A stretch of DNA of 8,236 bases from Bacteroidota bacterium (GCA_024278655.1 JAJRSV010000440.1:1-8236); one strand, 5' to 3'; numbered from the stretch's first letter, positions 1 to 7,518 are shown. Numbers and translations: made by a program. The notes: a model not told the origin generated them from the letters alone.

Positions 1-1
1 A

Positions 2-82
2 GATCACACAACGATGAAGGAACTGGTAAAATCGGGTGAAATTCTGGAAGGGGTGGAAAACGAGGTGGGAAGTTTAAAATAA
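2..82 (+). CDS. C-terminal end of an unrecognised protein (partial, 5' end outside window)
   Basis: One plus-strand frame is open from the left edge and ends at TAA (80-82), giving 26 residues that finish MKELVKSGEILEGVENEVGSLK without its last two letters shown here as a family match; the tail is charged and helix-prone, rich in Glu and Lys. It looks like the real end of a gene because it has no stop, balanced codon use and a palindromic element a few bases after the stop. I do not recognise the family. There are too few residues to assign a function, and the gene is convergent with the minus-strand genes that fill the rest of the window. Confidence 0.5.
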   Translation, partial: DHTTMKELVKSGEILEGVENEVGSLK

Positions 83-90
83 AAAGTCTG

Positions 91-172
91 AACCTTGATT
101 TTTATGATTTAAGGATTAACATGATTTTGATGTTTTGGCAAATTCAAAATCAAAAATCCTAAAAATCAGGTT
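91..172. repeat. Imperfect long palindrome (possible repeat element or terminator)
   Basis: The outer arms AACCTTGATTTTTA (91-104) and TAAAAATCAGGTT (160-172) are complementary apart from one extra T. The inner arms GATTTTGA (123-130) and TCAAAATC (144-151) are perfectly complementary, with partial pairing between the two sets. The whole can fold into one AT-rich hairpin of about 80 nt starting 9 nt after the stop of the plus-strand gene. It may end that transcript, but no clean GC stem with a T tract is present. The GATT-rich palindromic style resembles dispersed intergenic repeats in some bacteria. The remaining bases up to 311 hold nothing I can identify. Confidence 0.5.
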
Positions 173-311
173 TGGAAAATGCGCTAAAAAATATTGCCGA
201 TTCGGAATAAATGGTTTTTGCCGTCATTAGCCGATGATCTAATTCTTGAAACAAAAAAATTCACCGGATTAAAAGCGTATCTTAGCGAGATAATACGGCG
301 TGACTATTTAC

Positions 312-1802
312 TCAGATATTAAAGGTATAGCTATATTTTAAAAGCAGCGTTCGCCGTTCCCAATAGATACTAATACGCGCCGCATCCAGAGACGACGGTT
401 TATTCGGTTTGTCGTTTTCGAATGTCTGAGCCCAGCGCACCGACAAATAATCGTCGCCAAAAAGACGGAAAATACCGTCCAATCCATAGGACGAATTATA
501 AGTTCCCTCCGTACCTATTCTGTTTGTGACCATGCAGCCGATATAGGTGTATGGATTTATCACCTGGCGGCGCAAACGTAGTAAGCTGAAATTTTCGGAA
601 GAAAGAGAATCAATAGGCGCCGTTTGCATGGTCAAAAATCCTAAATCCCATTGCCCTATTCTGCCCACCACTTTAGCGCCGCCGTAAATCGGAACCCGCT
701 GCCCTTCATATATTCCGATACGACGACTGTAAAAAAGGCGGTTGGGTCCGTCGAATTTAAATTCGAAGTTACTCGACCGCTCCTGAAAGAACAAACGCTT
801 TTCCGGGAAGAACAGCGAAAATCGGGTAAGATTTATCTCCTGATTATCGGCTTCGACCTGCGCAAAAACGGGATTAACGGTAAAGTCTAAAGTGAGGTTG
901 CTGGTTAATCCGTATTTAATATCCAATCCTATTTCATGAGCAGGATCGTCAATATGTTGGTAGGCGGTTTCGGAATCATTTAATTCAAAAGTAGGGGTCA
1001 TACCGCCAAGAAGGTAGGGCGCGATGTAGAAAGGATTTATGCGGTTTATGCCTTTTAACACTACTTCCTGCGCCTGCGACGGTTTGAATTTACTCCAAAA
1101 TCCCCATTGCCTCGGAATTTGAGGGTACAAAACCACTTCGTATTTACGGGCTATCCAGCGCCAGGTAATTAATCCCATAACCACATTGCCGTCAATAGTC
1201 TGAAAACGAAGGCTGGAAAAAGGAATGCGCATTTCGGCGTGCCAGCCTTCATCGTCTGTCACGGTTGCCACATCCCAGAATGTATTCCAGCTACTGTTGA
1301 GCGGGAAGTTGCCTTCGGCGTCGTTAAAAACGATCATGTCAAGGCGTAAACCGGCAGGAGTCGTAAAAAAGGCAAGGGCATTTTCTTTATCGTTAAAAGT
1401 GTCGATTATTATACCAAACCAATCATTATTTAAATTCATTTCATCGCGCTTTTTTGAAGGCGATTGGATTTTATCCGGTTCGCTATCATAGCAAGATGCG
1501 GCGATAAAAAGATAATCATCGTTGTAAGCGATGCGTATTTCCGTTTTTTCGGACGGCTGTCTGCCAAAATTCGGTTCCTGCATTATAACGGGAAGGGGCT
1601 TTATGGTTTGCCAGATCACCTCATTAATTATGCCGTCAAGTTCTATGGACGACGAAATATGTTTTATTTTATAACGGGTCTGAGCATCCGCCGATTTTAG
1701 CGGCAAAATTAATAACCATAAGAATATGGTAACTCCAAAAATCTTCGGGATAGAATTACTGTCCTTAATTTCCCGACTTAATAAATCAGAATAGGGTATC
1801 AT
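312..1802 (-). CDS. DUF5916-type protein with CBM9-like domain, C-terminally truncated
   Basis: This is probably an outer-membrane barrel protein with a periplasmic carbohydrate-binding (CBM9-like) domain; no enzymatic role is known for the family. A hydrophobic stretch (about residues 21-36) and a likely signal peptidase site after ADA (39-41) indicate export, although the n-region before it is long at about 20 residues. The CBM9-like domain begins with LDGIINEVIW (55-64) and runs to about residue 235. The barrel part carries the family signature FFPEKRLFFQE (331-341) after NPVFAQVEADNQE (310-322). Family members are usually 700 residues or more; this one stops at 496, just after YWERRT (470-475), where others continue through the rest of the barrel. 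None of the three minus-strand frames below 312 shows the missing part, so the 3' end seems deleted and the protein is probably non-functional. An AGGAG site 7 nt upstream supports the ATG start. Confidence 0.8.
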   Translation of the reverse strand: MIPYSDLLSREIKDSNSIPKIFGVTIFLWLLILPLKSADAQTRYKIKHISSSIELDGIINEVIWQTIKPLPVIMQEPNFGRQPSEKTEIRIAYNDDYLFIAASCYDSEPDKIQSPSKKRDEMNLNNDWFGIIIDTFNDKENALAFFTTPAGLRLDMIVFNDAEGNFPLNSSWNTFWDVATVTDDEGWHAEMRIPFSSLRFQTIDGNVVMGLITWRWIARKYEVVLYPQIPRQWGFWSKFKPSQAQEVVLKGINRINPFYIAPYLLGGMTPTFELNDSETAYQHIDDPAHEIGLDIKYGLTSNLTLDFTVNPVFAQVEADNQEINLTRFSLFFPEKRLFFQERSSNFEFKFDGPNRLFYSRRIGIYEGQRVPIYGGAKVVGRIGQWDLGFLTMQTAPIDSLSSENFSLLRLRRQVINPYTYIGCMVTNRIGTEGTYNSSYGLDGIFRLFGDDYLSVRWAQTFENDKPNKPSSLDAARISIYWERRTLLLKYSYTFNI

Positions 1803-1809
1803 AGCATAG

Positions 1810-1814
1810 CTCCT
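1810..1814 (-). promoter_or_regulatory. Shine-Dalgarno of the DUF5916 gene
   Basis: The minus strand reads AGGAG followed by 7 nt and ATG (1802-1800). This fixes the start, since no other in-frame start codon lies before the hydrophobic signal segment. A second ATG between the site and the start is out of frame. Confidence 0.7.
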
Positions 1815-1833
1815 ATTTTCTAAATGATAAATA

Positions 1834-1848
1834 TTTTCAATTTGAAAA
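1834..1848. promoter_or_regulatory. Perfect 7-bp inverted repeat, operator-like
   Basis: TTTTCAA-T-TTGAAAA is a perfect inverted repeat with a 1-nt centre, 32 nt upstream of the DUF5916 start. A TATCAT -10-like box lies just downstream on the minus strand (1829-1824), so a repressor bound here would sit in the promoter spacer, but no good -35 accompanies it. On the plus strand the right arm supplies TTGAAA (1842-1847), which could be a -35 for transcription towards the terminator at 1973. AT-rich palindromes of this size can arise by chance. Confidence 0.3.
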
Positions 1849-1972
1849 CAGTATAGCTACGAAATATCGAGCAAGTAAAAGAGAAAAAATAATTTTTAAA
1901 CCATGTTCATAAAGGAAAATCGGAATAAAGCGCTTATTCAAATACAAAGCGAAACCAAAATTCAAACAGGAT

Positions 1973-2005
1973 AACAGCCGCGGATTACCCGGCGCTGTTT
2001 TTTTT
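1973..2005 (+). terminator. Intrinsic terminator acting on plus-strand transcripts
   Basis: AACAGC (1973-1978) pairs with GCTGTT (1994-1999). A 2x2 mismatch follows, then CGG (1981-1983) pairs with CCG (1989-1991) around a 5-nt loop. The run of eight T at 1998-2005 gives the normal terminator form on the plus strand only; on the minus strand the hairpin is preceded by A and lacks a U tract. No convincing plus-strand gene lies upstream. The only ORF ending here is a 23-codon one (1903-1974) whose stop overlaps the stem and which lacks a ribosome binding site. Confidence 0.6.
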
Positions 2006-2170
2006 ATGCGTCAGGAACGATGCGCGGATCTACAAACAAAGTGCAGCCCGAACGCGTCTGCATTCGGCTTGATCGGCGGATTTAGCCCCTCGCTTGATAA
2101 TATCACGGAAGGCATTAATTACTATTACCGAGAATACAACTTTATCCTTTATAAAAATATCAACTGTGAT
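2006..2170. other. Gene-free stretch with a GC-rich block (2006-2093)
   Basis: By hand count, about 58% of 2006-2093 is G or C, against roughly 20-42% in sampled 60-nt lines of the adjacent helicase gene. The block carries partial inverted repeats: GCCCGAA (2047-2053) with TTCGGC (2064-2069), and the flanking GCGCGGATC with GATCGGCGG match at 7 of 9 positions. Short frames are open on both strands, but none has a ribosome binding site or resembles a family I know. The part from about 2094 to 2170 is AT-rich and shows nothing more than a weak 4-bp hairpin just after the helicase stop. Confidence 0.4.
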
Positions 2171-4414
2171 CTAATGTCTAACTTCTTTGAGATTATTGAG
2201 ACTTAGCTCGGAGACAAGACCTTGAAAATCAAACGATCTTTCTGATAATGATTCAGCCAATAATTTATCGGGAAGACATTTTGCAAATTTAGAAAAACAA
2301 AACAACTTCATATTTTCTTTTACTTTTTCCATAAATTTCTTTGATCCTTTTGAATCAATATCTTTAAGCTCAGAGATAAAATCGATGATATCTTTCCAAT
2401 TAAGTTTTTCTAAAGAATTGAAAGATTTAATCGTTAAACATTTGTAATTTGAAGAACTTTTACCTAATCCAAATGAATTAATTAATTTTGCTAATGTCCT
2501 GTTTATTTTATCTCCGGCAAAAGTCCATATCTCTATTTCAAAATCATCAACAACTGCAACCCAGGTACATTCATTCCAATTTAGATTTTTGATTTTATGT
2601 TGAGCAGATTTAAAACAACTTTTTGCATTATTATCTAAAAAAGGTGGAATATTATCGGAAAAAAGAATTCTGCCCGCCTCTTTTGCTACTTCACAAGGAA
2701 CATCAAAGCCATAGAAGGTTACCCATCTCGGAGCATTACCTGCCTCCGTTTTTCTCGCAAAAACCTGGTGCGTATCGATTTTAACCTTGTATGCTTCCCA
2801 TTCAAGTCCGCCAAGTACGAATAAGAATGGAATATCCAACGATTCAACAAAAGCTGAATCCAAATTACCAACATGTTTTTTCTCGTTATAAACTTCATAT
2901 AAAGGACCGGAATCGAAAACCGCAAATAATTTTCGCCAGTTTGAACTTAAAAAATATTTTTCTGTTTCTTCGCCCACAACTAATTCTCCATCTACATCTC
3001 TAAAAAATTTATTGGAAATCATAAAAGAAACCAGCTCATAAAACTGATTTACATTTATCTTGGAAAAACAATATGCGCCTGATAATATTTCCCATGCTAA
3101 ATCCGGGGAAATACCATTATTTTGAAGACTCAAACAGATTAATTGATGAACTAAGATATGAAATGCTTTTCGAGGAAACTTCAAATTTTCCGAAATGTTT
3201 TTCAGGCCCAAACTAACCACAGCGCTTAAAAGCACAAGATCGTCTTCTTTTAAAATCATGCCTCTAAAAAATTGAGGCTTCCCTTCTCTACGACCCGTAC
3301 GTCCGACTCTTTGAAGAAATGAACTTGAACTTGAAAGTGAATCTAATTGTATAACATGATCCAATTCCCCGATGTCAATTCCCAATTCCAAAGTTGAAGT
3401 ACAAATAATTCCGTTAATTCCACTTTCAAGATCGTTCTTAATTTTTATTCTATTTTCTGCTTCTTCCCGGTAATGTTTACTTACGGATGAATGGTGTGTC
3501 CGGACCTTAACAGGAATGCTCATTTTTTTCATTGAATTCAATTGAATTATAGCCGAAGCTATCGCCTCACAATTGGTTCTTGAGCCGCCAAAAATAAGTG
3601 ATTTTGTATTTCTTTCATTTTCAAAATCATATTTTCTCAAAAGATCATACAGAGAAAGTAACCGTTTATATGAAGGCTGAGTTTCCTGATCATTTGAATT
3701 TTTTCCGTCAAAGAAATATTGAATCTCGAAATCTTTTTCTTTTTTCAATGACGATTCAACAAATATCCGCTTACCTAACTTTCTGCGTGTTCCTGCCAGC
3801 CATCTTAACATTTCCTGAGGATTACCTATTGTAGCTGTAACCGCAATCCGTTGCGGTTGATGATTAATTTTAGATTCAAGTCGTTCAAGAAGAGAAACCA
3901 AGTGACTGCCCCTGTCAACACCCGCAAAATTATGGGCTTCATCAATAATTATAGTTTGCAGGTCTGAAAAAAAGTATTGCCAGCCAGCCTTGCGAAGTAT
4001 AATAGCCTCGAGGGATTCCGGAGTAGTTAATAAAACTTGTGACGGATTTCGAAATGTCTTTATTTTTTCTTGTTGACTTACGTCGCCATGCCACTTAAAA
4101 CTATGTAAACCGCAGGATTGAGAATATTCTATTGCTCTTTTTTCAATATCGTTCAACAAAGCACGCAAAGGAGCCAAATACAAAATTTGAACGCAATTTG
4201 CTTTTTTTTGGGCGGCTCTTGTTAAAGTCGGGAATAGAACCGCCTCCGTTTTGCCGCCTGCTGTCGGAGCTTCAATGATACAATCTTCACCGCTTAGAAT
4301 TACCGGGATTGCTTCGAGCTGAATATCTTTTAACCCTTTCCATCCCTTATCTTGAATTTTTTTCAGAAGACCGGGATGAATTAAATCAAAAACAACAGAT
4401 TGCTTCAATTTCAC
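2171..4414 (-). CDS. Lhr-like superfamily 2 DEAH-box helicase, BrxHI-like
   Basis: This is an ATP-driven nucleic-acid translocase or helicase, 747 residues, cytoplasmic. Visible motifs in order: motif I APTAGGKT (49-56), motif II DEAH (158-161), motif III TAT (193-195), a motif V region TSTLELGIDIG (339-349) and motif VI QRVGRTGRR (368-376). All catalytic residues are intact. The second half fits the Lhr core: a winged-helix region (about 400-490), then a beta-barrel part with LGGLEWEAYKVKID (534-547) and WVTFYGF (564-570), and WTFAGDKINRTLA (630-642), typical of Lhr relatives. The last 90 residues are Lys- and Ser-rich and not assigned. It is the second gene of an operon, 2 nt after the ATPase stop, so the two are probably translated together. 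BrxHI of type 2 BREX and DruE of Druantia are other Lhr-like defence helicases. Sampled GC is low (20-42%). A housekeeping repair role remains possible. Confidence 0.9.
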   Translation of the reverse strand: MKLKQSVVFDLIHPGLLKKIQDKGWKGLKDIQLEAIPVILSGEDCIIEAPTAGGKTEAVLFPTLTRAAQKKANCVQILYLAPLRALLNDIEKRAIEYSQSCGLHSFKWHGDVSQQEKIKTFRNPSQVLLTTPESLEAIILRKAGWQYFFSDLQTIIIDEAHNFAGVDRGSHLVSLLERLESKINHQPQRIAVTATIGNPQEMLRWLAGTRRKLGKRIFVESSLKKEKDFEIQYFFDGKNSNDQETQPSYKRLLSLYDLLRKYDFENERNTKSLIFGGSRTNCEAIASAIIQLNSMKKMSIPVKVRTHHSSVSKHYREEAENRIKIKNDLESGINGIICTSTLELGIDIGELDHVIQLDSLSSSSSFLQRVGRTGRREGKPQFFRGMILKEDDLVLLSAVVSLGLKNISENLKFPRKAFHILVHQLICLSLQNNGISPDLAWEILSGAYCFSKINVNQFYELVSFMISNKFFRDVDGELVVGEETEKYFLSSNWRKLFAVFDSGPLYEVYNEKKHVGNLDSAFVESLDIPFLFVLGGLEWEAYKVKIDTHQVFARKTEAGNAPRWVTFYGFDVPCEVAKEAGRILFSDNIPPFLDNNAKSCFKSAQHKIKNLNWNECTWVAVVDDFEIEIWTFAGDKINRTLAKLINSFGLGKSSSNYKCLTIKSFNSLEKLNWKDIIDFISELKDIDSKGSKKFMEKVKENMKLFCFSKFAKCLPDKLLAESLSERSFDFQGLVSELSLNNLKEVRH

Positions 4415-4416
4415 CT
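4406..4416 (-). promoter_or_regulatory. Start region of the helicase: GTG or TTG, coupled to the ATPase stop
   Basis: The minus strand reads stop TAG (4419-4417), AG, then GTGAAATTG. The longest frame starts at GTG (4414-4412), but GAGG (4416-4413) overlaps that codon and cannot be its ribosome site. The same GAGG lies 5 nt before the in-frame TTG (4408-4406), which may be the true start and would shorten the protein by two residues. An in-frame TAA a few codons upstream (4429-4427) rules out an earlier start. Either way, ribosomes ending the ATPase gene could reinitiate here. Confidence 0.5.
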
Positions 4417-7314
4417 CTATCGTTGGTTAAGGATATCTGTAATTTTTGAGATCGTTTCTTCCTCAGATAAATTAATATGAATAAATTCTTCATAAGAAAT
4501 ATCCGGATTTTCTTCACACAAGTCTAAAATCTGTATGAACTTTCTGATAATCGGTCTCGGCTTCCTGCTGACAGATACTTCTCCAAAAGTAGTCCAATCT
4601 TGTACAAGTTTTTGAAGCGTGCTATCCGGAAACCTGTTTTTAGCGTCCCAATTATACGCAATGCTATGAATATCTCTTACCTTACCGATAACTGCAAGCA
4701 ATTTTGATTGGTTAAGTCCCTGAAGTGTAATGACCGGCTGACGGATACTCGTTACGCTTTCGGGACAATTTGGTATAGACACACGATCTGCGAGGGCTTC
4801 GTAGCTTTTAAGACCTGCCCGGTCATCTTCAAAAAACGTATCCGTTCCGGTAAAAACTAATAAACAACCCGGAAAACCGTTTTTACCCGATTCATCGATT
4901 AAAAGACGCAAAATTTCAAGCGCTTTTTCACGTTGACGGGCATGTGGAAACCTCCTAATAAGTTCAAGTTCATCTACTATAACAAGAAGCCCATAATAGC
5001 GCGACCCTTTGATTACTTCGAGTAAGGCGCGAATCCTCGGAAAAACCTCATTCGCTTCAAGATATCCATGTACACCTATCTCGTTAAGTTTTTTACCTGG
5101 CATTGATCGGCTGCCGCTTAACCATGCAATGGCAGTTGATGCCAGGATAGGATCATTTTCGCTTTTAGCTTTATAAAATGCTCTAAGCGCCGGAGCAAAG
5201 CCAGGATCAAGATCGGATAAATACGCAAGTTCGGATTCAACTCTCTTTTCAACAATTTCATGCAACTTTGCCTGTGAATCAGGATCTAACGAAGTTAAGC
5301 CTTCAATCTGCGCGGTTTTTCTATGAATTGTGAGAAGCCATGACTCTAAAATATCCGTTAATGCACAAGAATCCGTTTTTTCGGGAATTCTTAATCCGTT
5401 TATTAAACCACTATAAAAGATAGGCAAATCCGACAAGGGTTGATCCGGACCTATATTTACCGTTGAGACAACAAATTCTTCTTTTAAGGCATGTTCACGA
5501 AGCCATGAACTCAAAAATGTTTTGCCTGCCCCGTATGGACCGCGAATAAACTTGAACGGTGATTTATTATTTTTAGCTTCGGTTAAAAGTTCTTTTAGGT
5601 GAGTTCTTGCTTTATTTTGACCGATGATAATCAAATCAATATTTTTTTCCGGAACCACACCTTGTCTTAAGGCGTCAATTACATCGCGGGCGGATCGTTT
5701 TTCAATTAATTGTTTATTTTCTGCTTTCTCACCAATCCATTCATAAATATTAATACTTCTGACACTTCTCACTCTAAGCGGATTTTTATTATGGTTTCGC
5801 AATTTAGAAACCATTTCCGCCATGTGTGCTTTAGTCAAAAACCATCCTAACCCATGAGTGCGACAGGCTCTTTCAATATCATGCTCAGTTAAAGATTTTG
5901 TTTCTTTAATCAAAGATAATATAATTTGCTCATCAGCATCTAAAAAAGGATAATCTAATTTTATATCTTGAAGTCCTTTCGGAAGAGTTGCCTTTTGTTT
6001 ATCAATTAACTGTGCGACATCCGGTGCTGCCTCTTTTCTTTCAATCTTTTTTGCCTCATCTAAAGATTCCTGATCTTGAATAACCGCCTTTGTTGTTGAT
6101 TCGCTATACCGAATTCTTGAACCCTCAATAATCCTTTCAATCAACTCGCTTTTAACTCCGGACACTTGAATACCTAATTTCCTGCAAAGTTCTGATAAAT
6201 CCCTCTTTCTTAGCCGATTAATAATGGAAATATCAGACCACGGACTTTCGATTAACCGTTTTATTTTTTCTTCTTTTACACCACTTGTCTTAAGAAAACT
6301 ATGAGATAATACATCATATAATTGATCATTAGTAAAGTTTTGTAATAGTTTTGTGAAAACGTCGTCTGAAAGTTCTCTTCCTTCGGGTTCCGAAGGAAGA
6401 GGCGATACTTCTTTTTCATTGATATTTTCTTGTAAGTCAAGTCCCCGATCAAAAAAATCGATGATATTGGAAATTACTTCTGATTTTCTACCAGAAATTT
6501 GTATCCCATTATTTCTGCAAAATTCTCGTAACTCTTCAATCTGCATAAAATTCAAAAGTTCAGTCGGAGGAATTAAGGCGTTTATAATTCTGTCAATTCG
6601 TTCATCCTTGGTTCCGCTTAATTGAAGACCGGTATTATTTAAAACCTTATATAACTGTTCATTTTTAATTAAATTAAGTAAACGAGTATAAGGATCTATT
6701 TCTAAGTCAATGCCCCACGCTCGCCTTATCTGTAAAGCAACTTCATCTGCAATCACATAGTTATTTTCATAAGTCAGGACCAGTCCTGTTAATAAAAGAT
6801 GATTTCGGGCTGAAACATAAGCGCCAGGATTATCCCACAATTGACGAACATCCGGATGGTGCTCAAGTAACAGATGTTCTCTTGTCCATATTCCTAATTC
6901 ATTTCTTAAAGCCTCCAATAATTGAGCTTCGCTTCTGTCGATTTCATTATCGCTTTCCCAGGCATTTTTCAGAACATTAATATATAATTGATAGTTCTTC
7001 TCTGCTGATAAGCCTTTTCCCGACCGGGCTCTCCCGGTCATTTCTTTAGTAGTAGATATTACTTTTTCCTGAAAACCCTCGACAGGTTGTATATGATTGG
7101 GGGCGTGAAGTAATAATTTTATAAAGGCATAAGTCGGTGGACGAGAAGGAGCCAATGCAGATGCAACATAGGATAAAGAACTCAATGCTGCCTGGATTTC
7201 TTGCATTATAACGCTTCTTGGTAATCTTAAATTTGCTGACTCGTCCACTTTGTCCGCAGCTAATTGGTCAATCGCAGGATCGGAATACTTTTCGAGAATT
7301 TCAATAAGCTTCAT
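4417..7314 (-). CDS. TerB-like / SAP-repeat / BrxD-type (DUF2791) ATPase
   Basis: Large 965-residue cytoplasmic protein, probably a DNA-recognising ATPase that works with the helicase encoded next. Domains in order: a helical TerB-like region (about 60-160, with ESDNEIDRSEAQLLEALR at 120-137); four SAP-like motifs in two pairs (218-288 and 329-398); a charged linker (400-450); a winged-helix-like segment (459-527); and a P-loop ATPase of the BrxD/BREX ATP-binding type (about 541-935). The ATPase opens with VIDALRQGVVPE (545-556) and has Walker A GPYGAGKT (592-599), Walker B LLVIVDE (776-782), a sensor-1-like FTGTD (821-825) and an arginine-rich SRKPRPIIRKF (916-926). All core residues are present. 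BrxD itself is roughly half this length, so the N-terminal half is an added recognition module. GGGAG lies 9 nt before the ATG. The ATPase call is firm; the TerB and SAP calls rest on motif reading. Confidence 0.85.
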   Translation of the reverse strand: MKLIEILEKYSDPAIDQLAADKVDESANLRLPRSVIMQEIQAALSSLSYVASALAPSRPPTYAFIKLLLHAPNHIQPVEGFQEKVISTTKEMTGRARSGKGLSAEKNYQLYINVLKNAWESDNEIDRSEAQLLEALRNELGIWTREHLLLEHHPDVRQLWDNPGAYVSARNHLLLTGLVLTYENNYVIADEVALQIRRAWGIDLEIDPYTRLLNLIKNEQLYKVLNNTGLQLSGTKDERIDRIINALIPPTELLNFMQIEELREFCRNNGIQISGRKSEVISNIIDFFDRGLDLQENINEKEVSPLPSEPEGRELSDDVFTKLLQNFTNDQLYDVLSHSFLKTSGVKEEKIKRLIESPWSDISIINRLRKRDLSELCRKLGIQVSGVKSELIERIIEGSRIRYSESTTKAVIQDQESLDEAKKIERKEAAPDVAQLIDKQKATLPKGLQDIKLDYPFLDADEQIILSLIKETKSLTEHDIERACRTHGLGWFLTKAHMAEMVSKLRNHNKNPLRVRSVRSINIYEWIGEKAENKQLIEKRSARDVIDALRQGVVPEKNIDLIIIGQNKARTHLKELLTEAKNNKSPFKFIRGPYGAGKTFLSSWLREHALKEEFVVSTVNIGPDQPLSDLPIFYSGLINGLRIPEKTDSCALTDILESWLLTIHRKTAQIEGLTSLDPDSQAKLHEIVEKRVESELAYLSDLDPGFAPALRAFYKAKSENDPILASTAIAWLSGSRSMPGKKLNEIGVHGYLEANEVFPRIRALLEVIKGSRYYGLLVIVDELELIRRFPHARQREKALEILRLLIDESGKNGFPGCLLVFTGTDTFFEDDRAGLKSYEALADRVSIPNCPESVTSIRQPVITLQGLNQSKLLAVIGKVRDIHSIAYNWDAKNRFPDSTLQKLVQDWTTFGEVSVSRKPRPIIRKFIQILDLCEENPDISYEEFIHINLSEEETISKITDILNQR
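6121..6663 (-). repeat. Tandem duplication encoding two SAP-motif pairs
   Basis: Residues 218-288 (6663-6451) and 329-398 (6330-6121) align almost without gaps. Each begins N[ED]QLY.VL, reaches SG.K.E.I.R.I, and has a second motif L.E.CR..GIQ.SG.KSE.I..II after about 20 residues. The result is four SAP-like helix-turn-helix motifs with a 40-residue acidic spacer between the pairs. SAP motifs usually bind AT-rich or scaffold-type DNA. The two copies have diverged at the DNA level, so the duplication is old. Confidence 0.75.
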
Positions 7315-7323
7315 TTTAAATTA

Positions 7324-7328
7324 CTCCC
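7324..7328 (-). promoter_or_regulatory. Shine-Dalgarno of the ATPase gene
   Basis: The minus strand reads GGGAG, a 9-nt AT-rich spacer, then ATG (7314-7312). This is the best site in the neighbourhood and decides the start; translation of the whole operon presumably begins here. Confidence 0.7.
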
Positions 7329-7367
7329 AATTTAAAAATAAGGAAGGAAATTTTTACCCAATAGTAC

Positions 7368-7396
7368 ATGTTACGATATAATTTCAAGATTTTCAA
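7368..7396 (-). promoter_or_regulatory. Candidate sigma-70-like promoter of the ATPase-helicase operon
   Basis: TTGAAA (7396-7391, 5 of 6 matches to the -35 consensus), a 17-nt spacer and TAACAT (7373-7368, 4 of 6) would start transcription near 7361, leaving a leader of about 47 nt. TACTAT (7366-7361) is a competing -10 with a poorly placed -35. The region is AT-rich, so chance matches are likely. The rest of 7315-7518 contains no gene or clear terminator that I can see. Confidence 0.3.
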
Positions 7397-7518
7397 CCAT
7401 CTTTGATAAAAAGCAAATATGACCTAATTCAAGACGGTACTCTGACTAATTGCGGTTAATGGGATGTAAGCACTTGATACTGCCGCACAAATTCTTTCCG
7501 GGCATACTTAGCCTGGGC

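Noticed and set aside
2006..2206. 66-codon plus-strand frame
   Set aside because: It has no ribosome binding site, its ATG lies directly after a terminator T tract, it overlaps the helicase 3' end antisense, and it resembles no family I know.
2171..7314. A complete BREX or DISARM system
   Set aside because: Only the ATPase and helicase are present; no methyltransferase, PglZ phosphatase, protease or phospholipase-like gene is seen.
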